Of a stretch of DNA of 39,128 nucleotides, positions 12,144-20,840 are shown one piece after another. The notes beneath the pieces were generated by a model. The model did not search any database. It had not been told where the DNA came from and saw nothing but the letters and a program-made list of their open reading frames with translations. The position numbers and the translations under genes are program-made. Every line of letters begins with the position of its first letter. Positions within the stretch are counted from its first letter, which is position 1. Origin of the DNA: Clostridia bacterium (lineage in GTDB: Bacteria; Bacillota; Clostridia; Oscillospirales; Acutalibacteraceae); NCBI GenBank assembly GCA_017397655.1, contig JAFQIG010000045.1:1-39128 (forward strand). The letters run 5' to 3'.

Positions 12144-13391
12144 TTACTCCTGAGAAGATTTTTTGACTGCGTAATGAATGATTCTGTCGGTTGAACGGCC
12201 GTCACAACCGCCCATATAACGCTCTCTGAATTTATTCATACGTTCCGTGTCAAAGTTTTTGGTTTCGGTGATAATCGCCTCGGCAAGCTCGCCCGAATCG
12301 TAAACGATAGGACCGGGAACAAACTTTTCATAATCGTAGAACAGAGGCTTGTGCTTTGTGTAGCGTTTAAAGTCGAATGCATAAAAGATCATCGGACGGC
12401 ACAACAGAGAATAATCAAAAATCAGCGTTGAATAGTCCGTTACAAGAATGTCCGCAGCACACAGGGCTGTTTCGGGTCTGACGGAGCTCGGAACATCAAA
12501 TGCAAAATCAGAGATAAGATCCTTTTCTTCCTCCGTGCCGTAGGATTCTTTTTTAAGGAAGGGATGCATCTTGATAAGAAAGACGTATTCGTCACCGAGA
12601 TAACGCTTCAAAAGAAGCAGATCGAGTGTGCGCAGGGCATATGCGTTATCTGCATTTGTGCCGCGGTATGTCGGAGCGTAGAGAATAATCTTTCGCTCGC
12701 CGATACGGCTGGGAAGATTCGGAACGGATTTTATGAGCTGCTCTCTTGCCGACGAGACGAATTTCTGATCAAAATATATGTCGGTTTTTGCGCATCCCCA
12801 TGCGTGAATAATGCTTTTGTCGCAATTAAAGACAGAGGACAGAGCTTCCTTTACATGAGGGGAGGAGGCGGCGATGTCGGTGTAGTTTGTGTGAAGAAGC
12901 TTGCGGTCTGTTATCTCGCCCGCGACACCGCGTTTGCCGATGGCATAGCCTGTCTTGCGAAGAACGGCAGGTGTGTGCCACAGCTGGATTATGCGCTGTC
13001 CGTCACGTACGGTGATGCTGTACACGGGATCAAAAACATCGTCGATAAACAGTGCGCGGCAGACAGCAAAAGATCTGAAAAACTCCTTGTAATACCTGAC
13101 TTCGTCGGATTTTGATTTGAAAGAGGATTTGCCGAAAAAACGACATTCATATCCCTTTGAGGTGAGTGCCGAAAACAGCGATGTCATCGTATCGGGAAGA
13201 GCTTCTTTTTTTGAAGAAGCAAAAACTACAAGCTTTTCGTTTATCGGTTTGGTTGAATATTTTTTGTATAAAGAGGGAAAAAGATCCTCCGACAGCCATT
13301 TGTCGTGATTTTCCTTGATTCGCATAGCCTTGTGCTCTTTTTCGATTTCCTTTTCGAGCTGACGGCGTTCTTTTATGGTATCAAAGCCCAT
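12144..13391 (-). CDS. CDP-glycerol/ribitol glycerophosphotransferase family (TagF/TarL-like)
   Basis: 415 residues. It adds polyol phosphate units from a CDP-polyol to a lipid-linked chain. The C-terminal catalytic domain has IIQLWHTPAVLRKTGYA (catalytic-type His), ILYAPTYRGTN, LIKMHPFL and ILVTDYSTLIFDYSLLCRPM, all standard for this family; YDYEKFVPGPI follows. The first 60 residues are a charged coiled segment. With TarI next to it, a short teichoic-type polymer pathway is likely. A polymerase cannot be told from a primase by sequence alone. ATG at 13391 follows AAAGGTGGGATTG. Confidence 0.9.
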   Translation of the reverse strand: MGFDTIKERRQLEKEIEKEHKAMRIKENHDKWLSEDLFPSLYKKYSTKPINEKLVVFASSKKEALPDTMTSLFSALTSKGYECRFFGKSSFKSKSDEVRYYKEFFRSFAVCRALFIDDVFDPVYSITVRDGQRIIQLWHTPAVLRKTGYAIGKRGVAGEITDRKLLHTNYTDIAASSPHVKEALSSVFNCDKSIIHAWGCAKTDIYFDQKFVSSAREQLIKSVPNLPSRIGERKIILYAPTYRGTNADNAYALRTLDLLLLKRYLGDEYVFLIKMHPFLKKESYGTEEEKDLISDFAFDVPSSVRPETALCAADILVTDYSTLIFDYSLLCRPMIFYAFDFKRYTKHKPLFYDYEKFVPGPIVYDSGELAEAIITETKNFDTERMNKFRERYMGGCDGRSTDRIIHYAVKKSSQE

Positions 13392-13430
13392 AACAATCCC
13401 ACCTTTTTGTATATAAAACTACTCAAAATC

Positions 13431-13459
13431 ATTATATCACATTATGCGGCGAAAAGCAA
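13431..13459 (-). promoter_or_regulatory. sigma-A promoter of the TagF-like/tarI unit
   Basis: On the minus strand TTGCTT (13459-13454), 17 bases, TATAAT (13436-13431), about 40 bases before the start codon. Confidence 0.7.
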
Positions 13460-13538
13460 AACAATTTATATATGCAATATGCACAATGTAAATGTGAAAA
13501 TTTTGTTTAATTTTGTCAATAGAAATTGCACTTTTTGC

Positions 13539-13567
13539 GTGATTTTGCTTAAAACATATGGTATAAT
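13539..13567 (+). promoter_or_regulatory. extended -10 promoter of the phoH run
   Basis: TATAAT (13562-13567) with the extended TG at 13559-13560. No good -35 lies at the normal distance (GTGATT at 13539-13544), so it would rely on the extended -10. Confidence 0.55.
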
Positions 13568-13602
13568 ATATATCTAAAAGTATTTACAGAGAGAGTGCGT
13601 GT

Positions 13603-14568
13603 ATGTTTGAACAGATAATCAGCATTGACAGAATGGAACAGGCTGTGGAGCTTTTCGGAAGCTTTGACGAAAATGTGCGTCAGATCGAAAAGGAGTTTTC
13701 GGTTGAGATAATCAGCAGAGGCTCGGAGCTTAAAGTTGTCGGAGAGCCTGAAAACGTATCAAAGGGAATCAGAGCGATCAACGGTCTGCTGACCCTTATG
13801 AACAAGGGCGAGGAGCTGAGCAGTCAGAACGTCCGCTACGTGATGTCACTTGTCAATGACGGCAACGAGGACAAGCTGTCGGGTATGATGACGGGATGTA
13901 TCTGCATTTCGGCAAAGGGCAAGCCCGTCAAGCCGAAAACGCTGGGACAGAAGAATTATGTCGAGGCGATAAAAGAGAATACGATCACTCTCGGTGTAGG
14001 TCCTGCAGGTACGGGTAAAACATATCTTGCCGTTGCAATGGCGGTAGCGGCTTTCAGATCGAAGGAGATAAACAGGATAATCCTTACACGACCTGCCGTT
14101 GAAGCAGGCGAAAAGCTCGGATTTCTGCCGGGTGATCTTCAGCAGAAGGTAGATCCGTATTTAAGACCGCTTTATGATGCTCTGTTTGATATGTTCGGAG
14201 CGGAAACTTTTCAGAAGCATCAGGAAAAGGGAAGTATCGAGGTAGCGCCTCTTGCGTATATGCGAGGCAGAACGCTTGATGACAGCTTCATCATTCTTGA
14301 CGAAGCGCAGAACACAACTGCCGAACAGATGAAGATGTTCCTGACGAGACTCGGCTTTAACTCAAAGATGGTCGTCACGGGTGACATAACACAGGTTGAC
14401 CTGCCCGACGGCAAAAAATCGGGTCTTGTTGAGGCGATGCGCATACTCAAAAACGTTGAGGATATAAAGACGGTAAGGTTTAACGAAAAGGATGTTGTCA
14501 GGCACAAGCTTGTACAGGATATTATCAAGGCGTACGAAAAAAGCGAGGAGGAGAAAAAGAGAAGATGA
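13603..14568 (+). CDS. phoH: PhoH-like ATPase
   Basis: 321 residues, the usual length. Cytoplasmic ATPase of the PhoH/PhoL group, linked to RNA metabolism and normally next to ybeY. An N-terminal domain of about 100 residues is followed by Walker A GVGPAGTGKTYLAV (with the conserved TRPAVEAGEKLGFLPGDLQQ downstream) and Walker B FIILDEAQNTT, then MVVTGDITQVDLP. The start at 13603 follows AGAGAGAGTG. It overlaps ybeY by four bases (ATGA), so the two are coupled. It is the first gene of the conserved phoH-ybeY-dgkA-era-yqzL-recO block. Confidence 0.95.
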   Translation: MFEQIISIDRMEQAVELFGSFDENVRQIEKEFSVEIISRGSELKVVGEPENVSKGIRAINGLLTLMNKGEELSSQNVRYVMSLVNDGNEDKLSGMMTGCICISAKGKPVKPKTLGQKNYVEAIKENTITLGVGPAGTGKTYLAVAMAVAAFRSKEINRIILTRPAVEAGEKLGFLPGDLQQKVDPYLRPLYDALFDMFGAETFQKHQEKGSIEVAPLAYMRGRTLDDSFIILDEAQNTTAEQMKMFLTRLGFNSKMVVTGDITQVDLPDGKKSGLVEAMRILKNVEDIKTVRFNEKDVVRHKLVQDIIKAYEKSEEEKKRR

Positions 14569-15071
14569 AAAACGTAAAAGTAATTATTTCAAACAATCAG
14601 AAGGACGTCAAGATTCCCACAGGCGTACGTCTGCTTGTACGCAGATGCTGTAACGCTGTTCTTGTAGGTGAAAATTTCTCCGGTGCTGCCGAGATAAGCG
14701 TAACCTTTGTCAATGATGAGCAGATAAGAGAGCTCAACCGAGAATACCGTAACATCGACAAAAGCACCGATGTGCTTTCGTTCCCTTTGGGCATTGACGG
14801 AGTTTTTGACATCAATAACGATACGGGCGCACAGATGCTCGGTGATATAGTTATTTCGATGCAGCACGCAGTCGATCAGGCGAATCTTTACGGTCATTCG
14901 CTGCAGAGAGAGATCGGCTTTCTGACGGTTCATTCGATGCTTCATCTGCTCGGCTATGACCACGAACGAGGCGGTCTTGAAATGGTGCATATGAGAGAAA
15001 AGGAAGAGGCTGTTCTGACACAGCTCGGTCTCAAGCGCAACGGAAGCTACTATATGGATGACGAGGCTTAA
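14565..15071 (+). CDS. ybeY: YbeY endoribonuclease (rRNA maturation)
   Basis: 168 residues. It takes part in 16S rRNA 3'-end processing and ribosome quality control. The zinc-binding motif HSMLHLLGYDH (three His) is intact, and the preceding RELNREYRNIDKSTDVLSFP is the family signature. The start codon overlaps the end of phoH. A ribosome site (GAGGAGGA) lies inside phoH. Confidence 0.95.
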   Translation: MKNVKVIISNNQKDVKIPTGVRLLVRRCCNAVLVGENFSGAAEISVTFVNDEQIRELNREYRNIDKSTDVLSFPLGIDGVFDINNDTGAQMLGDIVISMQHAVDQANLYGHSLQREIGFLTVHSMLHLLGYDHERGGLEMVHMREKEEAVLTQLGLKRNGSYYMDDEA

Positions 15072-15084
15072 AGGAGCTTTTTGT

Positions 15085-15561
15085 ATGAAATCACTTATCA
15101 GAAGCTTCGGATATGCGTTTTGCGGTATCGGACGCACGGTGACAAGCGAAAGAAATATGAGGATCCATCTGACGGTTATGGCGTATATGTTCGGATATCT
15201 CTTTTTGTACGATTTCTTTACGGTCACCCGGACACAGCTTGCGATTCTTTTTGTTATGTGTGCCGCCGTTATTTCAGGCGAGCTTATCAACACCGCAATC
15301 GAAAATATTGCAGATCTTGTCGAAAAGAATAAGAGTATCTTTGTCCGTAACGCAAAGGATGCGGCGGCAGGTGCCGTGCTCGTTACCGCAATATCGGCTG
15401 TTGCCGTCGGTATTGCCGTTTTGTATCAGCCCGATGCGTTCAGAGCGTTGCTTGATTATTATGTCAAAAATCCCGTTATGATCGCTGTACTTATCGCATC
15501 ACTTGCCGTGTCGCTTATATTTATTTTTATGCCGTTTAAAAAGAAAAACCGAAAGGATTAA
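15085..15561 (+). CDS. dgkA: diacylglycerol/undecaprenol kinase (DgkA type)
   Basis: 158 residues. Membrane kinase; in Firmicutes this type mainly phosphorylates undecaprenol, recycling the lipid carrier for wall and polysaccharide precursors. The N-terminal SLIRSFGYAFCGIGRTVTSE and RNMRIHLT and the central GELINTAIENIADLV carry the conserved Glu and Asn residues. About four membrane segments; the last one (VMIAVLIASLAVSLIFIFM) extends the usual length slightly. The ATG at 15085 follows AAAGGAGC; the upstream in-frame ATG at 15058 lies inside ybeY. Related to UdpK of Bacillus. Confidence 0.9.
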   Translation: MKSLIRSFGYAFCGIGRTVTSERNMRIHLTVMAYMFGYLFLYDFFTVTRTQLAILFVMCAAVISGELINTAIENIADLVEKNKSIFVRNAKDAAAGAVLVTAISAVAVGIAVLYQPDAFRALLDYYVKNPVMIAVLIASLAVSLIFIFMPFKKKNRKD

Positions 15562-15564
15562 AAT

Positions 15565-16467
15565 ATGACAAAAACTGCTTTTATCGCTATAGTCGGATGT
15601 CCCAATGTCGGCAAATCGTCGATACTTAACAGGCTTTTAGGTCAGAAGATCGCAATCGTTTCCGAAAAGCCGCAGACCACACGTACCAGAATAACGGGTA
15701 TCCTGACCGACGGCGAAACTCAGCTTGTATTTACCGATACACCCGGCTTTCACCGTCCCAAAACAAAGCTCGGTGAAAATATGGTAAAAGCCGTTACCGA
15801 CAGTATTGCCGATGTCGATGCGTGTCTGTTTGTCGTCGAACCGTCGGGCGAGCTTCGTGAAAAAGAGCTGGAGCTTATCGAACGCTTCAAAACAGAACAC
15901 ATCCCCGTTATCCTTGCAATAAACAAGGTCGATACCGTCTCGGAAAAAGAACTGCTGATGCAAAGGATTTTTGAGATTTCGTCACTCTTCGACTTTTCGG
16001 CGGTTGTACCTGTTTCCGCACGTCACGGCGATAATTTTGATGCTCTGCTTAGTGAGCTGAAGGCGCTTGCACAGGAATCGGTACACTTCTTCCCGGAGGA
16101 TACGCTGACCGATCAGCCCGAACGTGTGCTGATGTCCGAGATCGTGCGCGAAAAGATGTTAAGACTTCTTGACAAGGAGATTCCGCACGGAACGGCAGTC
16201 GCTATCGAAAAAATGCGTGAGCGTGAAGGCAGAGACGACCTTGTTGATATCGAAGCTACCATCTATTGCGAAAAAGAAAGTCACAAGGGCATAATCATCG
16301 GCAAAAAGGGCGATATGCTCAAGCGAATCTCTACAAGAGCACGTGAGGATATGGAAAAATTCCTCTGCTGCAAGGTCAACCTTAAATGCTGGGTAAAGGT
16401 CAAAGAGGATTGGCGCAACCGTGAAGGACTTATCCGCAATTTCGGACTCGACGGAGAAAGCTATTAA
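15565..16467 (+). CDS. era: GTPase Era
   Basis: 300 residues. Binds 16S rRNA and is needed for small-subunit assembly. G1 VGCPNVGKSS, G2 TTRTRITG, G3 TDTPGFH and G4 INKVD are present; the C-terminal KH domain has IIGKKGDMLKRIS. The start at 15565 follows GAAAGGATTAAA, three bases after the dgkA stop. In Bacillus a cytidine deaminase gene often lies between dgkA and era; it is absent here. Confidence 0.97.
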   Translation: MTKTAFIAIVGCPNVGKSSILNRLLGQKIAIVSEKPQTTRTRITGILTDGETQLVFTDTPGFHRPKTKLGENMVKAVTDSIADVDACLFVVEPSGELREKELELIERFKTEHIPVILAINKVDTVSEKELLMQRIFEISSLFDFSAVVPVSARHGDNFDALLSELKALAQESVHFFPEDTLTDQPERVLMSEIVREKMLRLLDKEIPHGTAVAIEKMREREGRDDLVDIEATIYCEKESHKGIIIGKKGDMLKRISTRAREDMEKFLCCKVNLKCWVKVKEDWRNREGLIRNFGLDGESY

Positions 16468-16605
16468 CCGTGTCCGCAGAGACGGCAACCCGATAATAAA
16501 GAATAAATAATAATTAATAAATAATAAATTCGGGCGGGACACCCGCACCGGAAAAATTGTTTGGAAATCCCCGATCGGGATAATATTTCGCGTAAGGAGA
16601 AAACC

Positions 16606-17223
16606 ATGAAAAAACTTTCTGTTCTTTTACTCGCACTTTGTCTTTGTTTGTCGGGCTGTACAGGGGGAACGGATGTCGTTGATGACGAGACGGAAACTAC
16701 CGTAGCACCCACTGCGATTCAATACATACTTGACGAGCAGAGTGTCATAAATGCTTTGGAAAAAGCGATGGAGGTTTATGCAGTATTCAACCTTTGCTCG
16801 ATGGAGCTTGACACATCAAAAGCGGTTACGGCAAACGGTATGACATACTGTAAGGTGGTCAGCAACGAATACTCATCCTATGCTGATTTACGCACAATGG
16901 TGTACAGCCTTTTTTCTGTAGAAATCGGTGACGCACTGCTTTGCGAGGACAGCGACAGACCGCCCTACATTGATTATAACGGTGAGCTGTACGGACTTGA
17001 CTTTGCCCGTGGAAGCGACATAACAAAGGGCGAATATACCGTAGAGGTCGAGAATGTTTCCAACACCGAAATAATCTGTCACGTCAGCGTTGAGACGATT
17101 GATTTTGACGAAAACGCAGACATTGACAGCTACAGAAAAGTAACGGGATACGAGGATTATACCTTCCGATATGAATATATGAACAACAAGTGGATCTTCA
17201 CGGAATTCCCGTATTTCTATTAA
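16606..17223 (+). CDS. putative lipoprotein, unknown function
   Basis: 205 residues. Signal peptide MKKLSVLLLALCLCLSGC ends in a lipobox (LSGC, Cys at residue 18), so the mature protein should be lipid-anchored outside. A Thr/Asp-rich linker follows. The rest has alternating strands (TYCKVVSNEYSSYADLRTMV, YTVEVENVSNTEIICHVSVE, YTFRYEYMNNKWIFTEFPYF); the last piece resembles domains in many clostridial lipoproteins of unknown function. ATG at 16606 follows AAGGAG; an earlier TTG at 16561 is less likely. It interrupts the conserved era-yqzL-recO order and is probably an insertion. Confidence 0.8.
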   Translation: MKKLSVLLLALCLCLSGCTGGTDVVDDETETTVAPTAIQYILDEQSVINALEKAMEVYAVFNLCSMELDTSKAVTANGMTYCKVVSNEYSSYADLRTMVYSLFSVEIGDALLCEDSDRPPYIDYNGELYGLDFARGSDITKGEYTVEVENVSNTEIICHVSVETIDFDENADIDSYRKVTGYEDYTFRYEYMNNKWIFTEFPYFY

Positions 17224-17281
17224 AATATTTCCTGTAATAACATCTCTTTTGCGGGCAACAGTAAGCTTGGGAGATGTTATT

Positions 17282-17458
17282 ATGAACAGTACATTTTTCT
17301 GGAACGAATTTCTTAAAAGCGGAAAAATTTCCGACTATCTGCAATACAGACAGCATCTGTCGTTTGAATCGGCAAAGGAAGATGCGGTTTTGGAGGAAAA
17401 GTATGCATCTGAACACCGACGGATTGGTGATAACCGAGAATACAACGGGCGAGAGTGA
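17282..17458 (+). CDS. yqzL: YqzL-like small protein
   Basis: 58 residues. The N-terminus (FFWNEFLKSGKISDYLQYRQ) resembles YqzL of Bacillus, which is encoded just before recO. Both position and sequence fit. Function unknown. The ATG at 17282 follows GGGAGATG. The reading frame overlaps the first 56 bases of recO, more than usual; the real protein could stop being conserved after about residue 40, and the overlap tail may be unselected. Confidence 0.65.
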   Translation: MNSTFFWNEFLKSGKISDYLQYRQHLSFESAKEDAVLEEKYASEHRRIGDNREYNGRE

Positions 17459-18143
17459 CCGTATTGTTACGCTTCTGACACGGGATCACGGAATAATCCG
17501 TGCCTTTGCCAGAGGCGCCAAATCCGTTAAGAACAGAAATATGAGCGGAACACAGATATTTGCATACTCAAGGTTTTCGGTTTACCGTGGCAGGGATGCG
17601 TACATAATTGACGATGCACAGCCGATCGAGGTTTTTTACAAGCTTCGGGAGAATCTTGAATCCATTTCGCTGGCACAGTATTTCTGCGAGCTTGCAGCAT
17701 ATTTTGCACCTGAAGAAAACGATGCCGACGAATACTTAAGCGTTATACTCAACGCACTTTATCTTTTGTCAAACGGCAAACGACCGCAACCTTTTTTAAA
17801 GGCGGTAACAGAGCTTCGGCTTATGAGTCTGTCGGGATATATGCCGTCATTGCTTGCTTGCAACGGATGCGGAAAATACATTGATGACGTGATGTATTTT
17901 GATTCTCAGAACGGACTTATACACTGTCAGGAATGCTCATCATACGGTATTCCGATATCATCGGGAATTCTGACGGCAATGCGTCATATCTGTCTGTCGG
18001 ATCCCAAAAAGATTTTTTCGTTCTCGATGCCCGACGAAAGTTTAAAGTTTCTTTCATCGGTGACCGAGGACTATATGTCACGTCATATTGATAAAAAATT
18101 CAAAACACTTTCCTTTTATAAAAGCTTAAAGGAGGGAATTTAA
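17403..18143 (+). CDS. recO: DNA repair protein RecO
   Basis: 246 residues. RecFOR-pathway mediator that loads RecA. OB-fold N-terminus (MHLNTDGLVITENTTGESDR, IVTLLTRDHGIIRAFARGAK) and the C-terminal helical domain with a zinc site, ACNGCGKY and IHCQECSS. The ATG at 17403 follows TTGGAGGAAA. It ends with TAA immediately before the GTG of mutS2, so the two are coupled. Confidence 0.94.
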   Translation: MHLNTDGLVITENTTGESDRIVTLLTRDHGIIRAFARGAKSVKNRNMSGTQIFAYSRFSVYRGRDAYIIDDAQPIEVFYKLRENLESISLAQYFCELAAYFAPEENDADEYLSVILNALYLLSNGKRPQPFLKAVTELRLMSLSGYMPSLLACNGCGKYIDDVMYFDSQNGLIHCQECSSYGIPISSGILTAMRHICLSDPKKIFSFSMPDESLKFLSSVTEDYMSRHIDKKFKTLSFYKSLKEGI

Positions 18144-20531
18144 GTGAACAAGCATCATAAGTCACTTGAGCTTGATAAAGTATTGGAGCGTCTCTCCGAG
18201 TATACCGCCTGTGAGGATGCACGCAATGCGGCGCTGTCTTTAAAGCCCGAAAGCGATCTTTCGCTTGCACAGTCTTTGATGAATCAGACTCGTGATGCAC
18301 ATATGCTTCTGGCACGCTTCGGCGGACCGTCCTTCGGCGGACTCAAAAACATAAACAACGCACTTCGCCGTGCGGATGCAGGCAGTACGCTCACAATGAA
18401 AGAGCTTCTTGATATCGCATCGGTATTACGTACGGTCAGAGGTCTTTCTCAATGGAGAGAATCAAATGCAGGTGTCGATACGGTACTTGATGTTTTCTTT
18501 AATTCACTTACAGTCAATAAGTTTCTTGAGGATGCCATAACATCTGCTATCATTTCCGACGAGGAAATGTCCGATTCGGCATCACCGGAGCTTTACAATA
18601 TAAGACGCAAGATCCGTGTTCAGGAATCAAAAATCCGTGAACAGCTTGAAAAAATGACCCGTTCACAGGCGTATTCCAAATACCTGCAGGAGAACATCAT
18701 AACCATGCGTAACGGCAGATATGTCGTTCCCGTCAAGAGCGAGCACAGAGGAGAGATTCCCGGACTCGTTCACGATACATCTTCAAGCGGTGCTACCGTA
18801 TTTATCGAACCGATGGCGGTCGTTGCCGCTAACAATGACATCAAGGTTCTGCAAAGTGCAGAGCGTGACGAGATCGAAAGAATCCTTGCAGAATTATCGG
18901 CAACGGCAGGCGGATTCTCCGACAGTATTATTTCGGGCTACGAATGTGCCGTTGAGCTCAACGTGATTTTTGCAAAGGCACAGCTTGCCTATGCGATGAA
19001 GGCTTCCGTTCCCGAACTCAATGACAAGGGAATCACCGTTTTTCGTTCGGCAAGACATCCGATGATTGACCCGAAAAAGGTTGTGCCTGTTGATATAATG
19101 CTCGGTGAGGATTTTTCCACACTTGTCATAACAGGACCGAACACAGGCGGTAAAACCGTTTCGATCAAGACGCTCGGACTTTTAACGCTTATGGCAATGT
19201 GCGGACTGATGATTCCCGTAAATGATCAGAGCCGTGTATCGGTTTATGACGAGGTGCTTGCCGATATCGGTGACGAACAGTCCATCGAGCAGTCGCTGTC
19301 AACGTTTTCGTCACATATGATGAACATAATTGATATTACGAAAAGAGCAAGCGACAGCAGTCTCATACTGATAGACGAGCTTGGCGCAGGTACGGATCCT
19401 GTCGAGGGTGCGGCACTTGCTATGGCGATACTGGAAAAATTAGCCGAAAAAGGCGCAAAGATTGCCGCAACAACGCACTATGCAGAGCTTAAGGCATACG
19501 CACTCCAGACACACGGAGTCGAAAACGGCTGCTGCGAGTTTGATGTCAGGACACTTCGTCCGACATACAGATTGCTTATCGGTGTACCGGGACGCTCCAA
19601 CGCCTTTGCGATATCGGAAAGACTCGGAATTGATAAGGATGTTGTAGAGCGTGCAAAGGAACTTGTCAACGACAGCAGTATCCGCTTTGAGGATGTCGTC
19701 GATAAGCTGGAGCTGAGCCGTCTCAATATGGAAAAAGAAATAGAAAATGCGCAAAGCTTGTCAAGAGATGCAGATGCGGCAAGAAAAGAAGCCGAACGCA
19801 TCAAGGAGCAGACCTTGGCACTTCGTGACAAGGAGCTTGAGAATGCAAAGGCTCAGGCACTTCGCATAACGGAACAGGCAAGACGAGAGGCAAATGCACT
19901 TTTGATGGAGGTCGAAAAGCTTCGCAAGGAAAAGGACAAGGCGAAGGATGCGGCAGAGCTTGCACGAAGAGCGAGAGCAACCGTCAGAAAAGGACTCAAT
20001 GCGATTGATGCGGCGGCAGATCCCGTAGTCAGTCTTTATGACGAGAACGAGGAATACGTTTTGCCGAGACCTCTTAAAATCGGAGACAAGGTAATCATTG
20101 CATCACTTGCGAAGAGTGCAGAGGTAATATCGTTGCCCGACAGAAACGGTAACGTCGAGGTAATGGCAGGAACGGCAAAGATGCGTGTTCCGCAAAAAGA
20201 GCTGAGGCTGTCCGACAAAAAGCAGGAGAGTGAAAAGCCGAAGTACAGAAACACCGCATCGGGAGTCGAAAGCAGACTTAATCTTGCGGCAGAGACAAGG
20301 CTTGATCTTCGCGGAATGATCGTTGATGACTGTCTTATCGAGCTTGACAGATTTATTGATTATTCGCTTCGTACGGGTGTCAACGATTTTACGGTTGTCC
20401 ACGGCAAGGGCACGGGAGCTTTAAAGAATGCCGTCAGGCAGTATCTTAAAAAGTGTCCGTTTGTCAAGACAAGCCGACCCGGAGTGTTCGGCGAGGGTGA
20501 AGACGGAGTTACGATAGTCACATTAAAATAA
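18144..20531 (+). CDS. mutS2: endonuclease MutS2 (RqcU/MutSB)
   Basis: 795 residues, the usual size. Newer work on Bacillus assigns MutS2 to rescue of collided ribosomes; older work describes control of recombination. The ATPase has Walker A GPNTGGKT, Walker B LILIDELGAGTDPVEGAALA and an N2/N3 region STFSSHMMNI. A long coiled coil at about residues 510-640 is followed by a KOW-like region and the C-terminal Smr domain LDLRGMIVDDCLIELDRFID ... VVHGKGTGALK. It starts with GTG at 18144, directly after the recO stop codon. Confidence 0.95.
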   Translation: MNKHHKSLELDKVLERLSEYTACEDARNAALSLKPESDLSLAQSLMNQTRDAHMLLARFGGPSFGGLKNINNALRRADAGSTLTMKELLDIASVLRTVRGLSQWRESNAGVDTVLDVFFNSLTVNKFLEDAITSAIISDEEMSDSASPELYNIRRKIRVQESKIREQLEKMTRSQAYSKYLQENIITMRNGRYVVPVKSEHRGEIPGLVHDTSSSGATVFIEPMAVVAANNDIKVLQSAERDEIERILAELSATAGGFSDSIISGYECAVELNVIFAKAQLAYAMKASVPELNDKGITVFRSARHPMIDPKKVVPVDIMLGEDFSTLVITGPNTGGKTVSIKTLGLLTLMAMCGLMIPVNDQSRVSVYDEVLADIGDEQSIEQSLSTFSSHMMNIIDITKRASDSSLILIDELGAGTDPVEGAALAMAILEKLAEKGAKIAATTHYAELKAYALQTHGVENGCCEFDVRTLRPTYRLLIGVPGRSNAFAISERLGIDKDVVERAKELVNDSSIRFEDVVDKLELSRLNMEKEIENAQSLSRDADAARKEAERIKEQTLALRDKELENAKAQALRITEQARREANALLMEVEKLRKEKDKAKDAAELARRARATVRKGLNAIDAAADPVVSLYDENEEYVLPRPLKIGDKVIIASLAKSAEVISLPDRNGNVEVMAGTAKMRVPQKELRLSDKKQESEKPKYRNTASGVESRLNLAAETRLDLRGMIVDDCLIELDRFIDYSLRTGVNDFTVVHGKGTGALKNAVRQYLKKCPFVKTSRPGVFGEGEDGVTIVTLK

Positions 20532-20551
20532 CTCGGAAAGGGATCAATATA

Positions 20552-20824
20552 ATGAAAAAAGCAGTTGTAACGGTAGTAGGTAAGGACGCTGTGGGAATCA
20601 TCGCAGCAATCTGTAATTATTTAGCAAAAAATTCCATTAACATTCTGGACATTTCACAGACGATCGTTGACGGATATTTTAATATGATGATGATCGTTGA
20701 CTTTTCACAGTGCGAAAAGCAGCTCAGCTTTATATCCGACGAGCTTCGTGATGTAGGCGAGACGAGAGGTGTTATCGTTCATTGTCAGAGCGAAGAGATC
20801 TTCGAAATGATGCACCGTATCTGA
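20552..20824 (+). CDS. ACT domain protein (UPF0237)
   Basis: 90 residues, a single ACT domain (MKKAVVTVVGKDAVGIIAAI, NILDISQTIVDGYFNMMMIV). Such proteins bind amino acids or similar small molecules; in many Firmicutes this one is followed by a UPF0210 protein, as here (17 bases on). Start at 20552 follows GGAAAGGGATC. Confidence 0.92.
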   Translation: MKKAVVTVVGKDAVGIIAAICNYLAKNSINILDISQTIVDGYFNMMMIVDFSQCEKQLSFISDELRDVGETRGVIVHCQSEEIFEMMHRI

Positions 20825-20840
20825 TTGAGAGGTAACAGCT

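Noticed and set aside
16533-16546. GCGGGACACCCGC hairpin after era as a terminator
   Set aside because: The stem has only five pairs and no T-run follows, so termination is not supported.
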